Of a stretch of 47,429 nt of DNA, positions 1 to 7,884 are shown in pieces. Each line of letters opens with the position of its first letter. Position 1 is the stretch's first letter. The position numbers were made by a program, and so were the translations under genes. The notes under the pieces are model-generated. The model did no database searches. It saw only the letters and a list, made by a program, of their open reading frames with translations, and was not told the origin of the DNA. The DNA is from an uncultured Lentisphaeria bacterium (lineage in GTDB: Bacteria > Verrucomicrobiota > Lentisphaeria > Victivallales > Victivallaceae): assembly GCA_949298075.1 (NCBI GenBank), contig CASFVA010000020.1, forward strand, positions 1 to 47,429. Reading direction: 5' to 3'.

Positions 1-1
1 C

Positions 2-1027
2 TCGGTGGCGGGTTCGATCACGATTGAAATCACCGGCGGCACCCTCGGGTCCGGCCAGTCGGTCTACGGCGGCGGCTTTGCGGTCGGCAACAGCTCAACG
101 CAGAGCCCTAACGCCATTGAGGTCGCCGGCGGCGTCAACATCGTCTGGGACGGCGGCGAGATTGACAACGACGCCGTGGCGGGCCGCGGCATCTTCGGCG
201 GCGCGTTCGCGTCCGACAGCGCGGCCGCGCTGGTGCAGGGCGGCGTCAACATCACGATCGGTTCCGGAACCGTCGGCAACGTCTTCGGCGGCGGCTGGGC
301 GCAGGACGGCGGCAGTTCGGTCGTCGAGGGCGACGTGAACATCACCGTGACCGGCGGCACGGTCGCGAACATCTACGGCGGCGGCGCGCACGCCAAGGAT
401 CATGCGGATGCCACTTCGGTGGTCAACGGCGACGTGAACATCACCGTGACCGGCGGCACCGTGGACCGGATCTACGCCCGCGGCCAGGTGAATGGGGACA
501 GCCTGAACGGCACTGCGACTGTGACGTTCTCCGGAGCTGCGGATTTCAGCACCAAACTCTTCGGCGGCGGCTACAACGGGGCCAACGTCGGCGAAACCGG
601 ACTCTCGCAGCTGGTCTTCTCGGACTACAGCGGCACGTTCTCGGGAAGCATTGAAGCGTTTGACGCGGTCACTTTCTCCGGCGACGCCGCCGCGGTGTTC
701 GACGGCGCGGTGGCGGACAACGCGAACTGGGTGTTCGACCTCTCGGGCAACAGCGGAGCGGCGGCGGCGCTGAACTGGGCCGACGCCGATTTTTACGGCG
801 ACACCGTCGAACTGCGGATCTCGACCGGCAATTTCACCGAAGGTTGGAGTCTGGTTCAAACCGCGAATGCCGCCGCGTTCAGGGATACGGCATTCAACTT
901 GTACATCGACGGCGTGGATTACGGGGCATTGGCTCTCGGGGAAACGGTAATCGGAACCGGTTTCAACGGCTATCAGCTCTCCTTTGATTCAGCGGCAGGC
1001 GGATTGAAATTTGCCAAACTGGCTTGA
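2..1027 (+). CDS. C-terminal part of a glycine-rich beta-repeat surface protein (5' end missing)
   Basis: The frame enters from the left edge at base 2 and stops at TGA 1025-1027, leaving about 341 visible residues. The first 160 or so hold four imperfect units of 30-37 residues, each opening with VNI and carrying a G-[TE]-[VI] turn and an IFGG, VFGGG or IYGGG motif. Two units share a 32-base stretch that is identical at 329-360 and 428-459, exactly 99 bases apart. The rest is rich in Ala, Asp, Phe and Gly and ends GGLKFAKLA. There is no transmembrane segment, LPXTG motif or recognisable autotransporter barrel in the visible part. Such repeats usually fold as a beta-solenoid in secreted adhesin-like proteins; the exact role is unknown. 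GTG at base 5 is not taken as the start because the frame is open upstream and no ribosome site can be seen. Confidence 0.7.
   Translation, partial: SVAGSITIEITGGTLGSGQSVYGGGFAVGNSSTQSPNAIEVAGGVNIVWDGGEIDNDAVAGRGIFGGAFASDSAAALVQGGVNITIGSGTVGNVFGGGWAQDGGSSVVEGDVNITVTGGTVANIYGGGAHAKDHADATSVVNGDVNITVTGGTVDRIYARGQVNGDSLNGTATVTFSGAADFSTKLFGGGYNGANVGETGLSQLVFSDYSGTFSGSIEAFDAVTFSGDAAAVFDGAVADNANWVFDLSGNSGAAAALNWADADFYGDTVELRISTGNFTEGWSLVQTANAAAFRDTAFNLYIDGVDYGALALGETVIGTGFNGYQLSFDSAAGGLKFAKLA
329..459 (+). repeat. Direct repeat, 32 bases identical, 99-base period
   Basis: Bases 329-360 and 428-459 are identical and lie 33 codons apart. Both encode GDVNITVTGGT. Near-identity at DNA level, not just protein level, suggests recent unit duplication or gene conversion inside the repeat protein. 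Confidence 0.8.
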
Positions 1028-1117
1028 CGCCGATTGACCCGGAGCGTTGCAAGTCCGGGACCGGAACGGGCGCGACCGCCTGACTCCGATCCGGTTCGCG
1101 GTTAGTTGCGGCGGATT

Positions 1118-1161
1118 CCCCGGCCGGTTCGGAGGTTATTCCGGCGGCCGGGGTTGATTTT
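1118..1161 (+). terminator. Possible terminator hairpin after the repeat protein
   Basis: CCCCGGCCG (1118-1126) pairs perfectly with CGGCCGGGG (1145-1153) across an 18-base loop and is followed by TTGATTTT. The U-tract is weak and the same bases form the -35 element of the tRNA-Leu promoter. Confidence 0.35.
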
Positions 1162-1182
1162 CCCCCGCTCCGGGTTTATATT
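1154..1182 (+). promoter_or_regulatory. Sigma-70 promoter of tRNA-Leu
   Basis: TTGATT (1154-1159), a 17-base spacer and TATATT (1177-1182) lie 16 bases before the tRNA acceptor stem, giving a predicted start near 1189. Confidence 0.65.
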
Positions 1183-1197
1183 ACGGAGACCGTCCGG

Positions 1198-1282
1198 GCG
1201 CGGCTGGTGAAATTGGCAGACACGCAAGACTTAGGATCTTGTATCGCAAGATGTGCGGGTTCGACTCCCGCGCCGCGCACCA
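1198..1282 (+). tRNA. tRNA-Leu (anticodon UAG)
   Basis: Acceptor arm GCGCGGC (1198-1204) pairs with GCCGCGC (1272-1278); the anticodon stem CAAGA/TCTTG encloses the loop CTTAGGA, so the anticodon is UAG, reading CUA. A class II variable arm and T arm GCGGG-TTCGACT-CCCGC follow. The CCA end is encoded (1280-1282). Confidence 0.95.
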
Positions 1283-1443
1283 TGGTTCCTCCCGGAATCC
1301 CGGGGAACGGTTCCGGCGGTCCGACCGGGCAAAAGCTGGAGTCTGTGCGTCTGAAGTCCGGGGACGGAGCGGATTGATCCGGTGGAAAAGGCGACCTCAG
1401 GATTCTGCGCATCTGAAGTCCGGAGAGCATGCTGCAGGGCCGG

Positions 1444-2073
1444 TCAGGCAAAAATCAGGGTCAGTACGCCGGAAATAATCAGCGCCGCGACCACAATGGC
1501 CCCACCCAGCGGCAGTGCCTCCACCATCAGGCGCGAAAAGGGTTTTTCCGGTTCCCGCGGTTCCGATGCCGCCGGCCCCGGCGCCGCCGGCCGGAAAGCC
1601 GCTGCCCGGCCGGCGGCCTGAAAATATTTGAGGCGCATGGCTTCAAGCTCTCTGGCGTCATTGTCGTCGGAGCTGCGTTCCGCCAGCCGTTCAACCTGTT
1701 CGTTGAGCAGGGTCAGAAAATTCTGAAGTTCCCGCCGGCGCCGGTCAAGCTCTTCCAGTTCCGCTGCGGTTTCAGCACAGTCGCGACGAATCCGTCCTTC
1801 AAGGTCGCGCCGTATTTTTTCCGTTTCGCCGGGGCGCACGGAACTGCGGGGACTTGGCGGCGATTCCAGCGCGGTCGTCGCTGTTACTGCAGACTGCTCC
1901 GTCAGGGTCCGCTCCGGCGGTTCCGGAGCCGGGCGGGGCGGGGACTGCGGAGCTGGATGGTGTGGGGAATCCGCCGGGGAGCCATCCGCAGGACGGTTCA
2001 GCTGTTCGTAGTTGGCCCGGAGCCGCTCACGCATGTTGACCAGATGATCGCTGATAAAATCTTTTTCCGCCAT
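1444..2073 (-). CDS. Tail-anchored coiled-coil protein of unknown function
   Basis: The predicted product has 209 residues beginning MAEKDFISDHLVNMRERL. A Pro-rich linker (about residues 35-75) precedes a charged, probably coiled-coil segment (about 80-135) and a single hydrophobic helix at the extreme C-terminus (LPLGGAIVVAALIISGVL), so the bulk should face the cytoplasm with the tail in the membrane. The start at 2073 is chosen because GGGGAGA sits just upstream; a longer frame to 2364 runs through GC-rich tandem repeats and lacks a ribosome site. It lies downstream of fabH on the same strand, 315 bases away. No family was recognised. Confidence 0.65.
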   Translation of the reverse strand: MAEKDFISDHLVNMRERLRANYEQLNRPADGSPADSPHHPAPQSPPRPAPEPPERTLTEQSAVTATTALESPPSPRSSVRPGETEKIRRDLEGRIRRDCAETAAELEELDRRRRELQNFLTLLNEQVERLAERSSDDNDARELEAMRLKYFQAAGRAAAFRPAAPGPAASEPREPEKPFSRLMVEALPLGGAIVVAALIISGVLTLIFA

Positions 2074-2388
2074 GGTTAAGTCTCCCCGTCCGCCTTGAAT
2101 AATGGTGCATTCGTCGAATCGGCGGTGTCGTTTTACGGTTTCACGCGGTGCGGATTCATTTCCGACCGGCAATTTTGCATCTGATATGCCTGCTTCCCGG
2201 CATTCCGCTGCCGGAGTCGCGGAGCGCGGCAGAGCTCTTATGCCTCCCGAAGGTTTGGCGCGTCCCGGAGGCTTTGCCTCCGGAATTTCGGAACCGGAGG
2301 CGGCGCCGTTCTGTCCCGCGCCGCCCGGTCCTACGCCGCCCGGTCCCACGCTGCCAGGTTCCACGCTGCCAGGTCCCGCGCTCCCCGG
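2074..2388. other. Gene-free spacer between fabH and the coiled-coil gene
   Basis: This 315-base stretch holds a perfect 8-bp hairpin, CCGGAGGC-TTT-GCCTCCGG (2265-2283), without a U-run on either strand, and a 15-base tandem repeat beside the fabH stop. Reading frames across it are low-complexity Pro/Gly or Arg-rich and not convincing genes. No clear promoter for the downstream minus-strand gene was found. Confidence 0.6.
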
Positions 2389-2390
2389 TC
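2324..2390. repeat. 15-bp tandem repeat, 4.5 copies
   Basis: Units start at 2324, 2339, 2354 and 2369 with a partial fifth at 2384; the consensus is CCMGGTYCYRCGCYG. The last copy runs into the fabH stop codon (2389-2391 on the minus strand). Confidence 0.8.
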
Positions 2391-3375
2391 AGTATTTCAA
2401 CAGCATGGCTCCCCAGGTCAGACCGCTGCCGAAACTGGTCAGCAGCACCAGGTCGCCACGCTCCAGGCGGCCGCCGCGGACTGCTTCATCCAGGCAGATG
2501 CCGATGGAAGCCGCCGAGGTGTTGCCGTAATGGGCGATGTTGCAGAACACCCGGGCGTCTTCGACTCCGAGCCGCTGGGAAACCGCCTGAATAATGCGTA
2601 TGTTGGCCTGGTGGGGAATCACCAGCTTGAGCTGCTCGGCTCTGACTCCGGCGGTCTCCAGAACGGTGCGGCAGGCTCCGGTCATGGCATTTACCGCGTG
2701 CTTGAAAGTTTCGCGGCCTTCCATGTGAATCGTATGCAGATGCGCGGCGACAGTTGCCGCCGTGGCCGGCTGGCGGCTGCCGCCGGCCGGCAGGGTCAGC
2801 AGTGATCCCAGCGAACCGTCAGCGTGGAAGTCCGCCGCCAGAATCGTATTCGGACCGGCGTCCGCCGTATTTTCCAGCACGGCGGCTCCGGCGCCGTCCC
2901 CGAACAGCACGCAGGTGTTGCGGTCGCTCCAGTTGGTGATGATGGAAAGTTTTTCCGAACCGATCACCAGCGCATAGCGGTATTGAGAACGGGTGCACAT
3001 GAGCGCGTAAGCAGCTTCCAGTGAAGAAATGAAACCGCTGCACGCGGCGCTGAGATCAAAACAGAAAGCGCCTTTGCCTCCGAGCCGGTCCAGCGCCAGA
3101 CTGGCGGTATTGGGGAAGATGTGATCCGGCGTGGTGGTCGCGACAATCACCGCCGACAGTTCGGAGGCCGAAATGCCCGCCATGTCCAGCGCCTGCCGGG
3201 CGGCTGCGACCGCCATGTCGCTGCAGGCCTCGTCGTCGGCCGCAATGTGACGTTCGGCGATTCCGGTTCGGGTTTTGATCCATTCGTCGTTGGTGTCGAC
3301 GAGTTTTTCCAAATCCGCGTTGGTCAGGATTTTTTCAGGCACATACGACCCGGTGCCGGCAATACGTATACTCAC
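2389..3375 (-). CDS. fabH: 3-oxoacyl-ACP synthase III (KAS III)
   Basis: FabH condenses acetyl-CoA (or another primer) with malonyl-ACP to start fatty acid synthesis in the cytoplasm. The 328-residue product opens MSIRIAGTGSYVPEK and carries the nucleophile Cys112 in SAACSGF, the histidine motif HQANIRI and the Asn motif NIAHYGNTSAAS, so the Cys-His-Asn triad is complete. GTG at 3375 is chosen because GGGGAG lies eight bases before it; an upstream in-frame GTG at 3384 abuts that same GGGGA and has no spacing. It lies 36 bases after plsX in the rpmF-plsX-fabH order common in bacteria. No acpP, fabD or fabG follows here. Confidence 0.96.
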   Translation of the reverse strand: MSIRIAGTGSYVPEKILTNADLEKLVDTNDEWIKTRTGIAERHIAADDEACSDMAVAAARQALDMAGISASELSAVIVATTTPDHIFPNTASLALDRLGGKGAFCFDLSAACSGFISSLEAAYALMCTRSQYRYALVIGSEKLSIITNWSDRNTCVLFGDGAGAAVLENTADAGPNTILAADFHADGSLGSLLTLPAGGSRQPATAATVAAHLHTIHMEGRETFKHAVNAMTGACRTVLETAGVRAEQLKLVIPHQANIRIIQAVSQRLGVEDARVFCNIAHYGNTSAASIGICLDEAVRGGRLERGDLVLLTSFGSGLTWGAMLLKY

Positions 3376-3411
3376 AATATGCACTCCCCAATACTCATCG
3401 TGAAATCAGTT

Positions 3412-4446
3412 TCATTTGCCCGAAACATACAGATCGTTCCCCAGTGCTTCGAGCAGTTGATTGTGTTTTGCGATGATCCGATTGTTCAATTTGAATTCAA
3501 CGCATTCGGCGGCCACGCGGATCGCATTGCGCACCGCGGTCGGCGTGGAGCCGCCGTGACCGATGATGCAGATGCCGTTGATTCCCAGCAGCGGGGCTCC
3601 GCCGATCGAATCGGCGGCTCCGATCGCCTTGAGTTCCCGGAACGCATTGTGTGCCAGCGTGGCGCCGATCAGCCGCATGGCGTTTTTCGTCAGCATTTTC
3701 TTGAGCCAGTAAACGGTTGATTTGGCAAGTCCCTCGGCTCCTTTGAGCAGGACGTTGCCGGTGAACCCGTCGCAGATCAGCACATCGGTAACGCCTTCGA
3801 ACACGGTGTCGGCTTCGACGTTGCCGATGAAATTGATCGGAGCGCGCTCCAGCAGCTTGAATGCGGCTTTGGTCAATTCGCAGCCTTTGACGTCTTCGCC
3901 GCCGACGCTGAGCAGCCCGATGCGCGGATTGGGAATTCCGAACAGATACTGGGCGTAAACATCGCCCATAATGGCGAATTCCACCAGATTGCGGGGGGCG
4001 CAGTCCGGGGTGGCTCCGGCGTCGATGAGCAGAAAACGTCCCTTCTGGCTGGGCATGTTGGCGGCCAGCGCCGCCCGATCGATGCCCGGCAGATTGCGGA
4101 CCAGCACCTTGGTGGCGGCGACGGTGGCTCCGGTATGCCCCGGAGTAACCATGGCGTCAACCGTCTTTTCCTTGAGCAGCCGGGCGCAGACCGTGATGGA
4201 GGAATTGCGTTTGGCGCGCAGCGAAATGGCGGAGGGATCGCTCATTTCACAGACCGTTTCGGCGTGAACCAGCTCAATCCGGGGATGGCCGGCCAAGCCG
4301 TATTTTTCCAGATAAAACGCCACCTTGTCCTGATGGCCGACCAAGGCAAATTCGCAGTGCGGAAAGTCGGTCACTGCCATGGCCAGACCCTCGATCACCG
4401 CGCCGGGGGCGAAGTCTCCGCCCATGGCGTCAACGGCAATCTTCAT
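3412..4446 (-). CDS. plsX: Phosphate acyltransferase
   Basis: PlsX converts acyl-ACP to acyl-phosphate, the donor for PlsY in the first step of phospholipid synthesis; it acts as a peripheral membrane enzyme. The 344-residue product begins MKIAVDAMGGDFAPGAVIEG and contains the family motifs GHTGATVAATKVLVRNLPGI and CDGFTGNVLLK and a C-terminal GINGICIIGHG. GGGAAAG precedes the ATG. It sits between rpmF and fabH, linking ribosome and membrane synthesis, but a hairpin terminator lies upstream in the gap to rpmF. Confidence 0.96.
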   Translation of the reverse strand: MKIAVDAMGGDFAPGAVIEGLAMAVTDFPHCEFALVGHQDKVAFYLEKYGLAGHPRIELVHAETVCEMSDPSAISLRAKRNSSITVCARLLKEKTVDAMVTPGHTGATVAATKVLVRNLPGIDRAALAANMPSQKGRFLLIDAGATPDCAPRNLVEFAIMGDVYAQYLFGIPNPRIGLLSVGGEDVKGCELTKAAFKLLERAPINFIGNVEADTVFEGVTDVLICDGFTGNVLLKGAEGLAKSTVYWLKKMLTKNAMRLIGATLAHNAFRELKAIGAADSIGGAPLLGINGICIIGHGGSTPTAVRNAIRVAAECVEFKLNNRIIAKHNQLLEALGNDLYVSGK

Positions 4447-4521
4447 GCTTGCTTTCCCTCATCGTGCGGCGCACCGCGGCGTCAAACCGCCGCCGGACGC
4501 TGTTCAGGTTACATTCTCTCC

Positions 4522-4553
4522 GGAAAACGAAACGGCCGGAAAATCCGGCCGTT
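4522..4553 (-). terminator. Intercistronic hairpin terminator between rpmF and plsX
   Basis: On the minus strand a 10-bp perfect stem (AACGGCCGGA and TCCGGCCGTT, plus-strand 4531-4540 and 4544-4553) with a 3-base loop is followed by TCGTTTTCC. The U-tract is interrupted, so partial read-through into plsX is likely. Confidence 0.55.
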
Positions 4554-4585
4554 CAACCGGGCGACCGGTTGCGTCGAAGCGCGGC

Positions 4586-4765
4586 TCAGGCTTCGACGTT
4601 GATGATCTGCTTGCCGCCGTAGCAGCCGCAGGAAGCGCAGACCCGGTGCGGCGCCGCCGGAGCGGAGCAGTTGGGGCAGAAGGTCGCCTGGACGCCTTCG
4701 TAACGGTTGGCGGCCTTGCGCTGACGCCGCTGCATTCTGGATGATTTTCTTTTCGGAACAGCCAT
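4586..4765 (-). CDS. rpmF: 50S ribosomal protein L32, zinc-binding form
   Basis: The 59-residue product MAVPKRKSSRMQRRQRKAAN... is a typical L32 with a basic N-terminus and the Cys pairs C30/C33 and C43/C46, plus C48, which would hold a zinc ion. AGGAG lies about eight bases before the ATG. It is the first gene of the rpmF-plsX-fabH unit. In many bacteria a DUF177 (YceD) gene comes directly before rpmF; here there is none. Confidence 0.97.
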   Translation of the reverse strand: MAVPKRKSSRMQRRQRKAANRYEGVQATFCPNCSAPAAPHRVCASCGCYGGKQIINVEA

Positions 4766-4845
4766 TTTATCAACTCCTGTAATTCCCGGGCCGCGCGGCG
4801 GTTCGCCCTGAGGCCTTAATCCGGCGCCGCCGATCCGGAAGTTTG

Positions 4846-4863
4846 CTTCCGCCGCGGCGGAAG
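4846..4863. repeat. 18-bp perfect palindrome in the rpmF leader
   Basis: CTTCCGCCGCGGCGGAAG is its own reverse complement. In the leader RNA it can fold as a 7-bp hairpin with a CGCG loop, about 80 bases before the rpmF start. No U-run follows, so it is not a terminator. Confidence 0.75.
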
Positions 4864-4919
4864 AAACCGTGTTGCCATAACCTGTTGGTTGCAGTCGAAT
4901 GTCATAAGACACATTTAGC

Positions 4920-4947
4920 AATATATCACAAATTTGAAAAAAAGCAA
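4920..4947 (-). promoter_or_regulatory. Promoter of the rpmF-plsX-fabH operon
   Basis: On the minus strand TTGCTT (4942-4947), a 16-base spacer and TATATT (4920-4925). The predicted start near 4913 leaves a leader of about 148 bases. Confidence 0.5.
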
Positions 4948-4998
4948 TCCCGGAACCGTTTTTTTTCAAAATATCGGACTGGTTTTGACTTGGGGAGG

Positions 4999-5027
4999 TT
5001 GAAAAAAGCGTCATTCGGAGCTAATAT
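4999..5027 (+). promoter_or_regulatory. Promoter of the Aas-like gene
   Basis: TTGAAA (4999-5004), a 17-base spacer and TAATAT (5022-5027), about 78 bases before the start codon at 5105. Confidence 0.55.
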
Positions 5028-5104
5028 AAGTAATCGGTGATGCCGGGGGATTCCGACCCCGCGGTCGGCCGGCCAATATTATTTTTTTCGGAATACAGTC
5101 AACC

Positions 5105-7363
5105 ATGCCAGGTTATTATTATCTGATCGCCGTTGCAGCGGTGGCGGCGGTCTATCTGCTGAGTTCTCCCGCCGCCCTGCTGAGATTTGCGGCTTTCATT
5201 CTGCGTTGGACCGTGATCCGGGTGCGGGTCTTCGGGGCGGAAAATCTGCCGAAATCCGGTCCGCTGATTCTGGTGTCCAATCACATTTCGCTGATCGACC
5301 TGCTGCTGATCCAGGCCCTGTCGCCCCGCCGGGTGCGGTTCATGGTCCGGACCGAGATCATTGACTTCCTGCCGACGCGGTTCATTTTCTGGTATCTCGG
5401 CGTGATCAAGGTTCCCAGTCCCCGGCGTCCCAAGGCGATGCAGGCTTTTTTCGGCGAGATCCGCGGCCGGCTCCGGAAAGGTGAAGTGCTCTGTTTCTTT
5501 CCGGAAGGCGGAATTTCCGGCAACGGCAACCTCATGAGATTCCGGTCCGGAGTTGAACCCTTCCTGCCGGTCAACGTCGGGGTGACGGTGCTGCCGATGC
5601 GCATCGGCATGCTTCACGGCCGGCTGTTTTCAATTCACAAGGGGCGGCTGCACTTTCTGCTTCCGCAGTCGCTGCCGGTGGATTTCAGCGTGACAGTGGG
5701 TGAACCGGTGGATCCGGAGCTCTCGGCTTTCGAGCTGCGTCAGAAGATTTCTGAACTCGGCGCCGAGGCCGAACGCCGTCCCCAGCCCGGGGAAGTGCCG
5801 TTCCACACCGCGTTTCTGCTCCGGGCCAAGCGTCACTTCTTTCAGGTCACCTACTGCGACGCCGCCGGACAGGGCATTAACAACTTCAATATGCTGCTGC
5901 GCACCATTCTGATTTCCGAAAAAGTCCGCGAGCTCAACCGGGGGGAAACCGAATACGTCGGCGTGCTGCTGCCCAATTCCACCACCGCGGCGATGCTGCT
6001 GCTCGGTGTGCTTTTCGCCGACCGGACGCCGGCGATTGTCAACTTCAGCGCCGGCGAACAGGTCGCGCTCGAATCCGTCCGCCGGGCCGGAGTACGTACC
6101 ATTTTCACCAGCCGCAAGTTCCTGCAAAAGCTCGAATGGCACGAAACCCCTGAAATGATCTGTCTTGAGGACGTCGCTCCGACCATTCAGCGGTCGCGCA
6201 AGCTTTCCGCCCTGCTGCGGGTGTTGCTGATGCCGCGCCGGCTGCTGGTGCGGCAGCTCGCCCCGCTGAGCTGTTACAACATGCACCATCAGGCAGTTCT
6301 GCTCTTCTCCAGCGGATCGACCGGCACCCCCAAGGGAGTTATGCTGACCCACCGCAACATCAACTGCGACATCTGGTCGTTTCTCCGGATCATCGCCCTG
6401 AAAAAATCGGATCGGGTAGCCGGCAATCTGCCGCTGTTCCACGCATACGGTTTCACGGTGGAATTCGCCTTCCCCTCCCAGGTCGGCAACCTGGTGGCCT
6501 ATGTGCTCAATCCGCTCAGCGGCGACGACGTAATCCGGTCGATCGCCCGGTTCAAACTGACCATTCTTACCGCGACTCCGACTTTTCTACAGAAATACCT
6601 GCACAAGGCCACCGGCGAAGACCTCAAATCACTGCGCATGGTCATCACCGGAGCCGAAAAGCTCCGGCCTGAACTGGTGGACCGGTTCAACCGGCTCACC
6701 GGCCGCACCGTGATCGAGGGATACGGCTGCACGGAGTTGTCGCCGATAGTCACCATCAACTTCAACAATTCAATTTTTGACGTGGCCACCCGCAGCGATC
6801 ATCCCGGAAGCATCGGCTGTCCGCTGCCGGGCATTCATGTCCGGGTGGTCGATCCCGACACCGGAGTGGAGCTGGGTCCGGGGCGTCCCGGCCGCATGCA
6901 GGTAAAGGCCGGCACCGTCATGAAAGGCTACCTCAACGATCCGGAACAGACCGCCCGCGTCATTCAGAACGGCTATTACGACACTGGCGACATCGCCTGG
7001 ATTGATCGCGACGGGTATGTCTACATTACCGGACGCGCCTCCCGATTCAGCAAAATCGGCGGCGAAATGGTTCCCCATGAGGGGGTCGAGGAGGCGATCA
7101 GCCGGATTCGCGGTACCGAGGTCAGGGAAATCGCCGTAGCCGGAAAAAGCGACCCGCGCCGCGGCGAACGGCTGGTGGTGTTCTATGTGCCCGATGATTT
7201 CGATCCGGTCGCCGTGGTTGAGGCGCTGCGCGAAAGCGGGCTGCCCAATCTCTGGATTCCCCGCGCTGACGATTTTGTCAAGGTGCCGGAACTGCCCCTG
7301 CTGGGCAGCGGCAAGCTCAATTTGATCCGGCTCCGGGAACTGGCTGAGTCCGCCGGAAAATGA
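5105..7363 (+). CDS. aas: Bifunctional lysophospholipid acyltransferase / acyl-ACP synthetase (Aas-like)
   Basis: The 752-residue protein joins two enzymes. Residues 1-200 form a PlsC-type acyltransferase: a membrane helix at about 3-20, then NHISLID (His60, Asp65) and FPEG (132-135). Residues 270-750 form an AMP-forming acyl ligase with the P-loop SSGSTGTPKG (near 400), YGCTE, TGD near 626 and a C-terminal lysine in LGSGKLN. Aas enzymes recycle lysophospholipids by activating free fatty acid on ACP and transferring it to the lysolipid at the inner membrane. The E. coli enzyme has the same domain order and similar length. It is divergent from the rpmF-plsX-fabH lipid genes. A strong ribosome site is not visible. 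Some relatives carry an extra MFS flippase domain; this one does not. Confidence 0.88.
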   Translation: MPGYYYLIAVAAVAAVYLLSSPAALLRFAAFILRWTVIRVRVFGAENLPKSGPLILVSNHISLIDLLLIQALSPRRVRFMVRTEIIDFLPTRFIFWYLGVIKVPSPRRPKAMQAFFGEIRGRLRKGEVLCFFPEGGISGNGNLMRFRSGVEPFLPVNVGVTVLPMRIGMLHGRLFSIHKGRLHFLLPQSLPVDFSVTVGEPVDPELSAFELRQKISELGAEAERRPQPGEVPFHTAFLLRAKRHFFQVTYCDAAGQGINNFNMLLRTILISEKVRELNRGETEYVGVLLPNSTTAAMLLLGVLFADRTPAIVNFSAGEQVALESVRRAGVRTIFTSRKFLQKLEWHETPEMICLEDVAPTIQRSRKLSALLRVLLMPRRLLVRQLAPLSCYNMHHQAVLLFSSGSTGTPKGVMLTHRNINCDIWSFLRIIALKKSDRVAGNLPLFHAYGFTVEFAFPSQVGNLVAYVLNPLSGDDVIRSIARFKLTILTATPTFLQKYLHKATGEDLKSLRMVITGAEKLRPELVDRFNRLTGRTVIEGYGCTELSPIVTINFNNSIFDVATRSDHPGSIGCPLPGIHVRVVDPDTGVELGPGRPGRMQVKAGTVMKGYLNDPEQTARVIQNGYYDTGDIAWIDRDGYVYITGRASRFSKIGGEMVPHEGVEEAISRIRGTEVREIAVAGKSDPRRGERLVVFYVPDDFDPVAVVEALRESGLPNLWIPRADDFVKVPELPLLGSGKLNLIRLRELAESAGK

Positions 7364-7521
7364 ACGGGCGGTCCGGACGGGATGCCGGCTGACGCGCCGG
7401 CGGGATTGGCTCCGGGAAACATTTTACGGCGTCCGGGCAGGACGGCATTCTCAGGCGCTGTCCGGAGTCGCAATCTGAGGTCGAACGCACATTCGCTCAT
7501 AAAAAAGCGTGGAGTAAGCTG

Positions 7522-7884
7522 ATGGATCGGATTTTCATACAGAATCTCGCCGCTCATGCCGTGATCGGCACGCTGCCGGAGGAACGTCAGCGCCGGCAGC
7601 GTATTGTCTTTGACGTCGAACTGGAAATCGATCTGGCCAGGGCGGCCGCCGATGACGACCTCGGCGCGACAGTGGACTATTCCGCTTTGGAGCTGGAGCT
7701 GGTCCGGCTGGCGGAGAACTCCGCTTTTTCGCTGCTGGAAGCGCTTGCCGGCGCTGCCGCGGAACTGATTCTGGCCGCCTCGCCCCGGATTGCCGGCTGC
7801 CGCGTCCGGATCGCCAAACCCGGAGCCTCCCGGCACGGTGCCCGGATCGCAGTTGAACTTGAACGGAGCCGGAGCCATGAGTGA
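7522..7884 (+). CDS. folB: Dihydroneopterin aldolase
   Basis: FolB cleaves 7,8-dihydroneopterin to 6-hydroxymethyl-dihydropterin and glycolaldehyde in folate synthesis. The 120-residue product has the family pattern: an N-terminal DRIFIQNL strand, IGTLPEER, a conserved Tyr in VDYSAL, Glu in FSLLEALA and the Lys of the KPGA motif near the C-terminus. GGAG lies eight bases before the ATG. Its last eight bases overlap the start of mutS, so the two are translationally coupled. No other folate gene lies nearby. Confidence 0.92.
   Translation: MDRIFIQNLAAHAVIGTLPEERQRRQRIVFDVELEIDLARAAADDDLGATVDYSALELELVRLAENSAFSLLEALAGAAAELILAASPRIAGCRVRIAKPGASRHGARIAVELERSRSHE

Larger units (their letters stand above)
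4766..5104. other. Divergent promoter region between rpmF and the Aas-like gene
   Basis: This 339-base stretch holds the minus-strand promoter and about 150-base leader of rpmF, a perfect palindrome inside that leader, and a plus-strand promoter for the acyltransferase/ligase gene. A minus-strand frame extending rpmF upstream to 5014 crosses the promoter and is not considered coding. Confidence 0.7.

Noticed and set aside
1176-1451. Minus-strand frame of 91 residues across tRNA-Leu
   Set aside because: It reads the antisense of the tRNA (GAGVEPA-type peptide), a common false gene call; no ribosome site or family.
2102-2530. Plus-strand frame of 142 residues over the tandem repeats
   Set aside because: Low-complexity Pro-rich translation that runs into fabH on the other strand; no ribosome site.
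4766-5014. Upstream extension of rpmF
   Set aside because: It crosses the predicted promoter, and L32 proteins start MAVPKRK.
7790-7876. Upstream extension of mutS
   Set aside because: The extra residues lie within folB and no ribosome site supports them; ATG 7877 has one and matches family N-termini.
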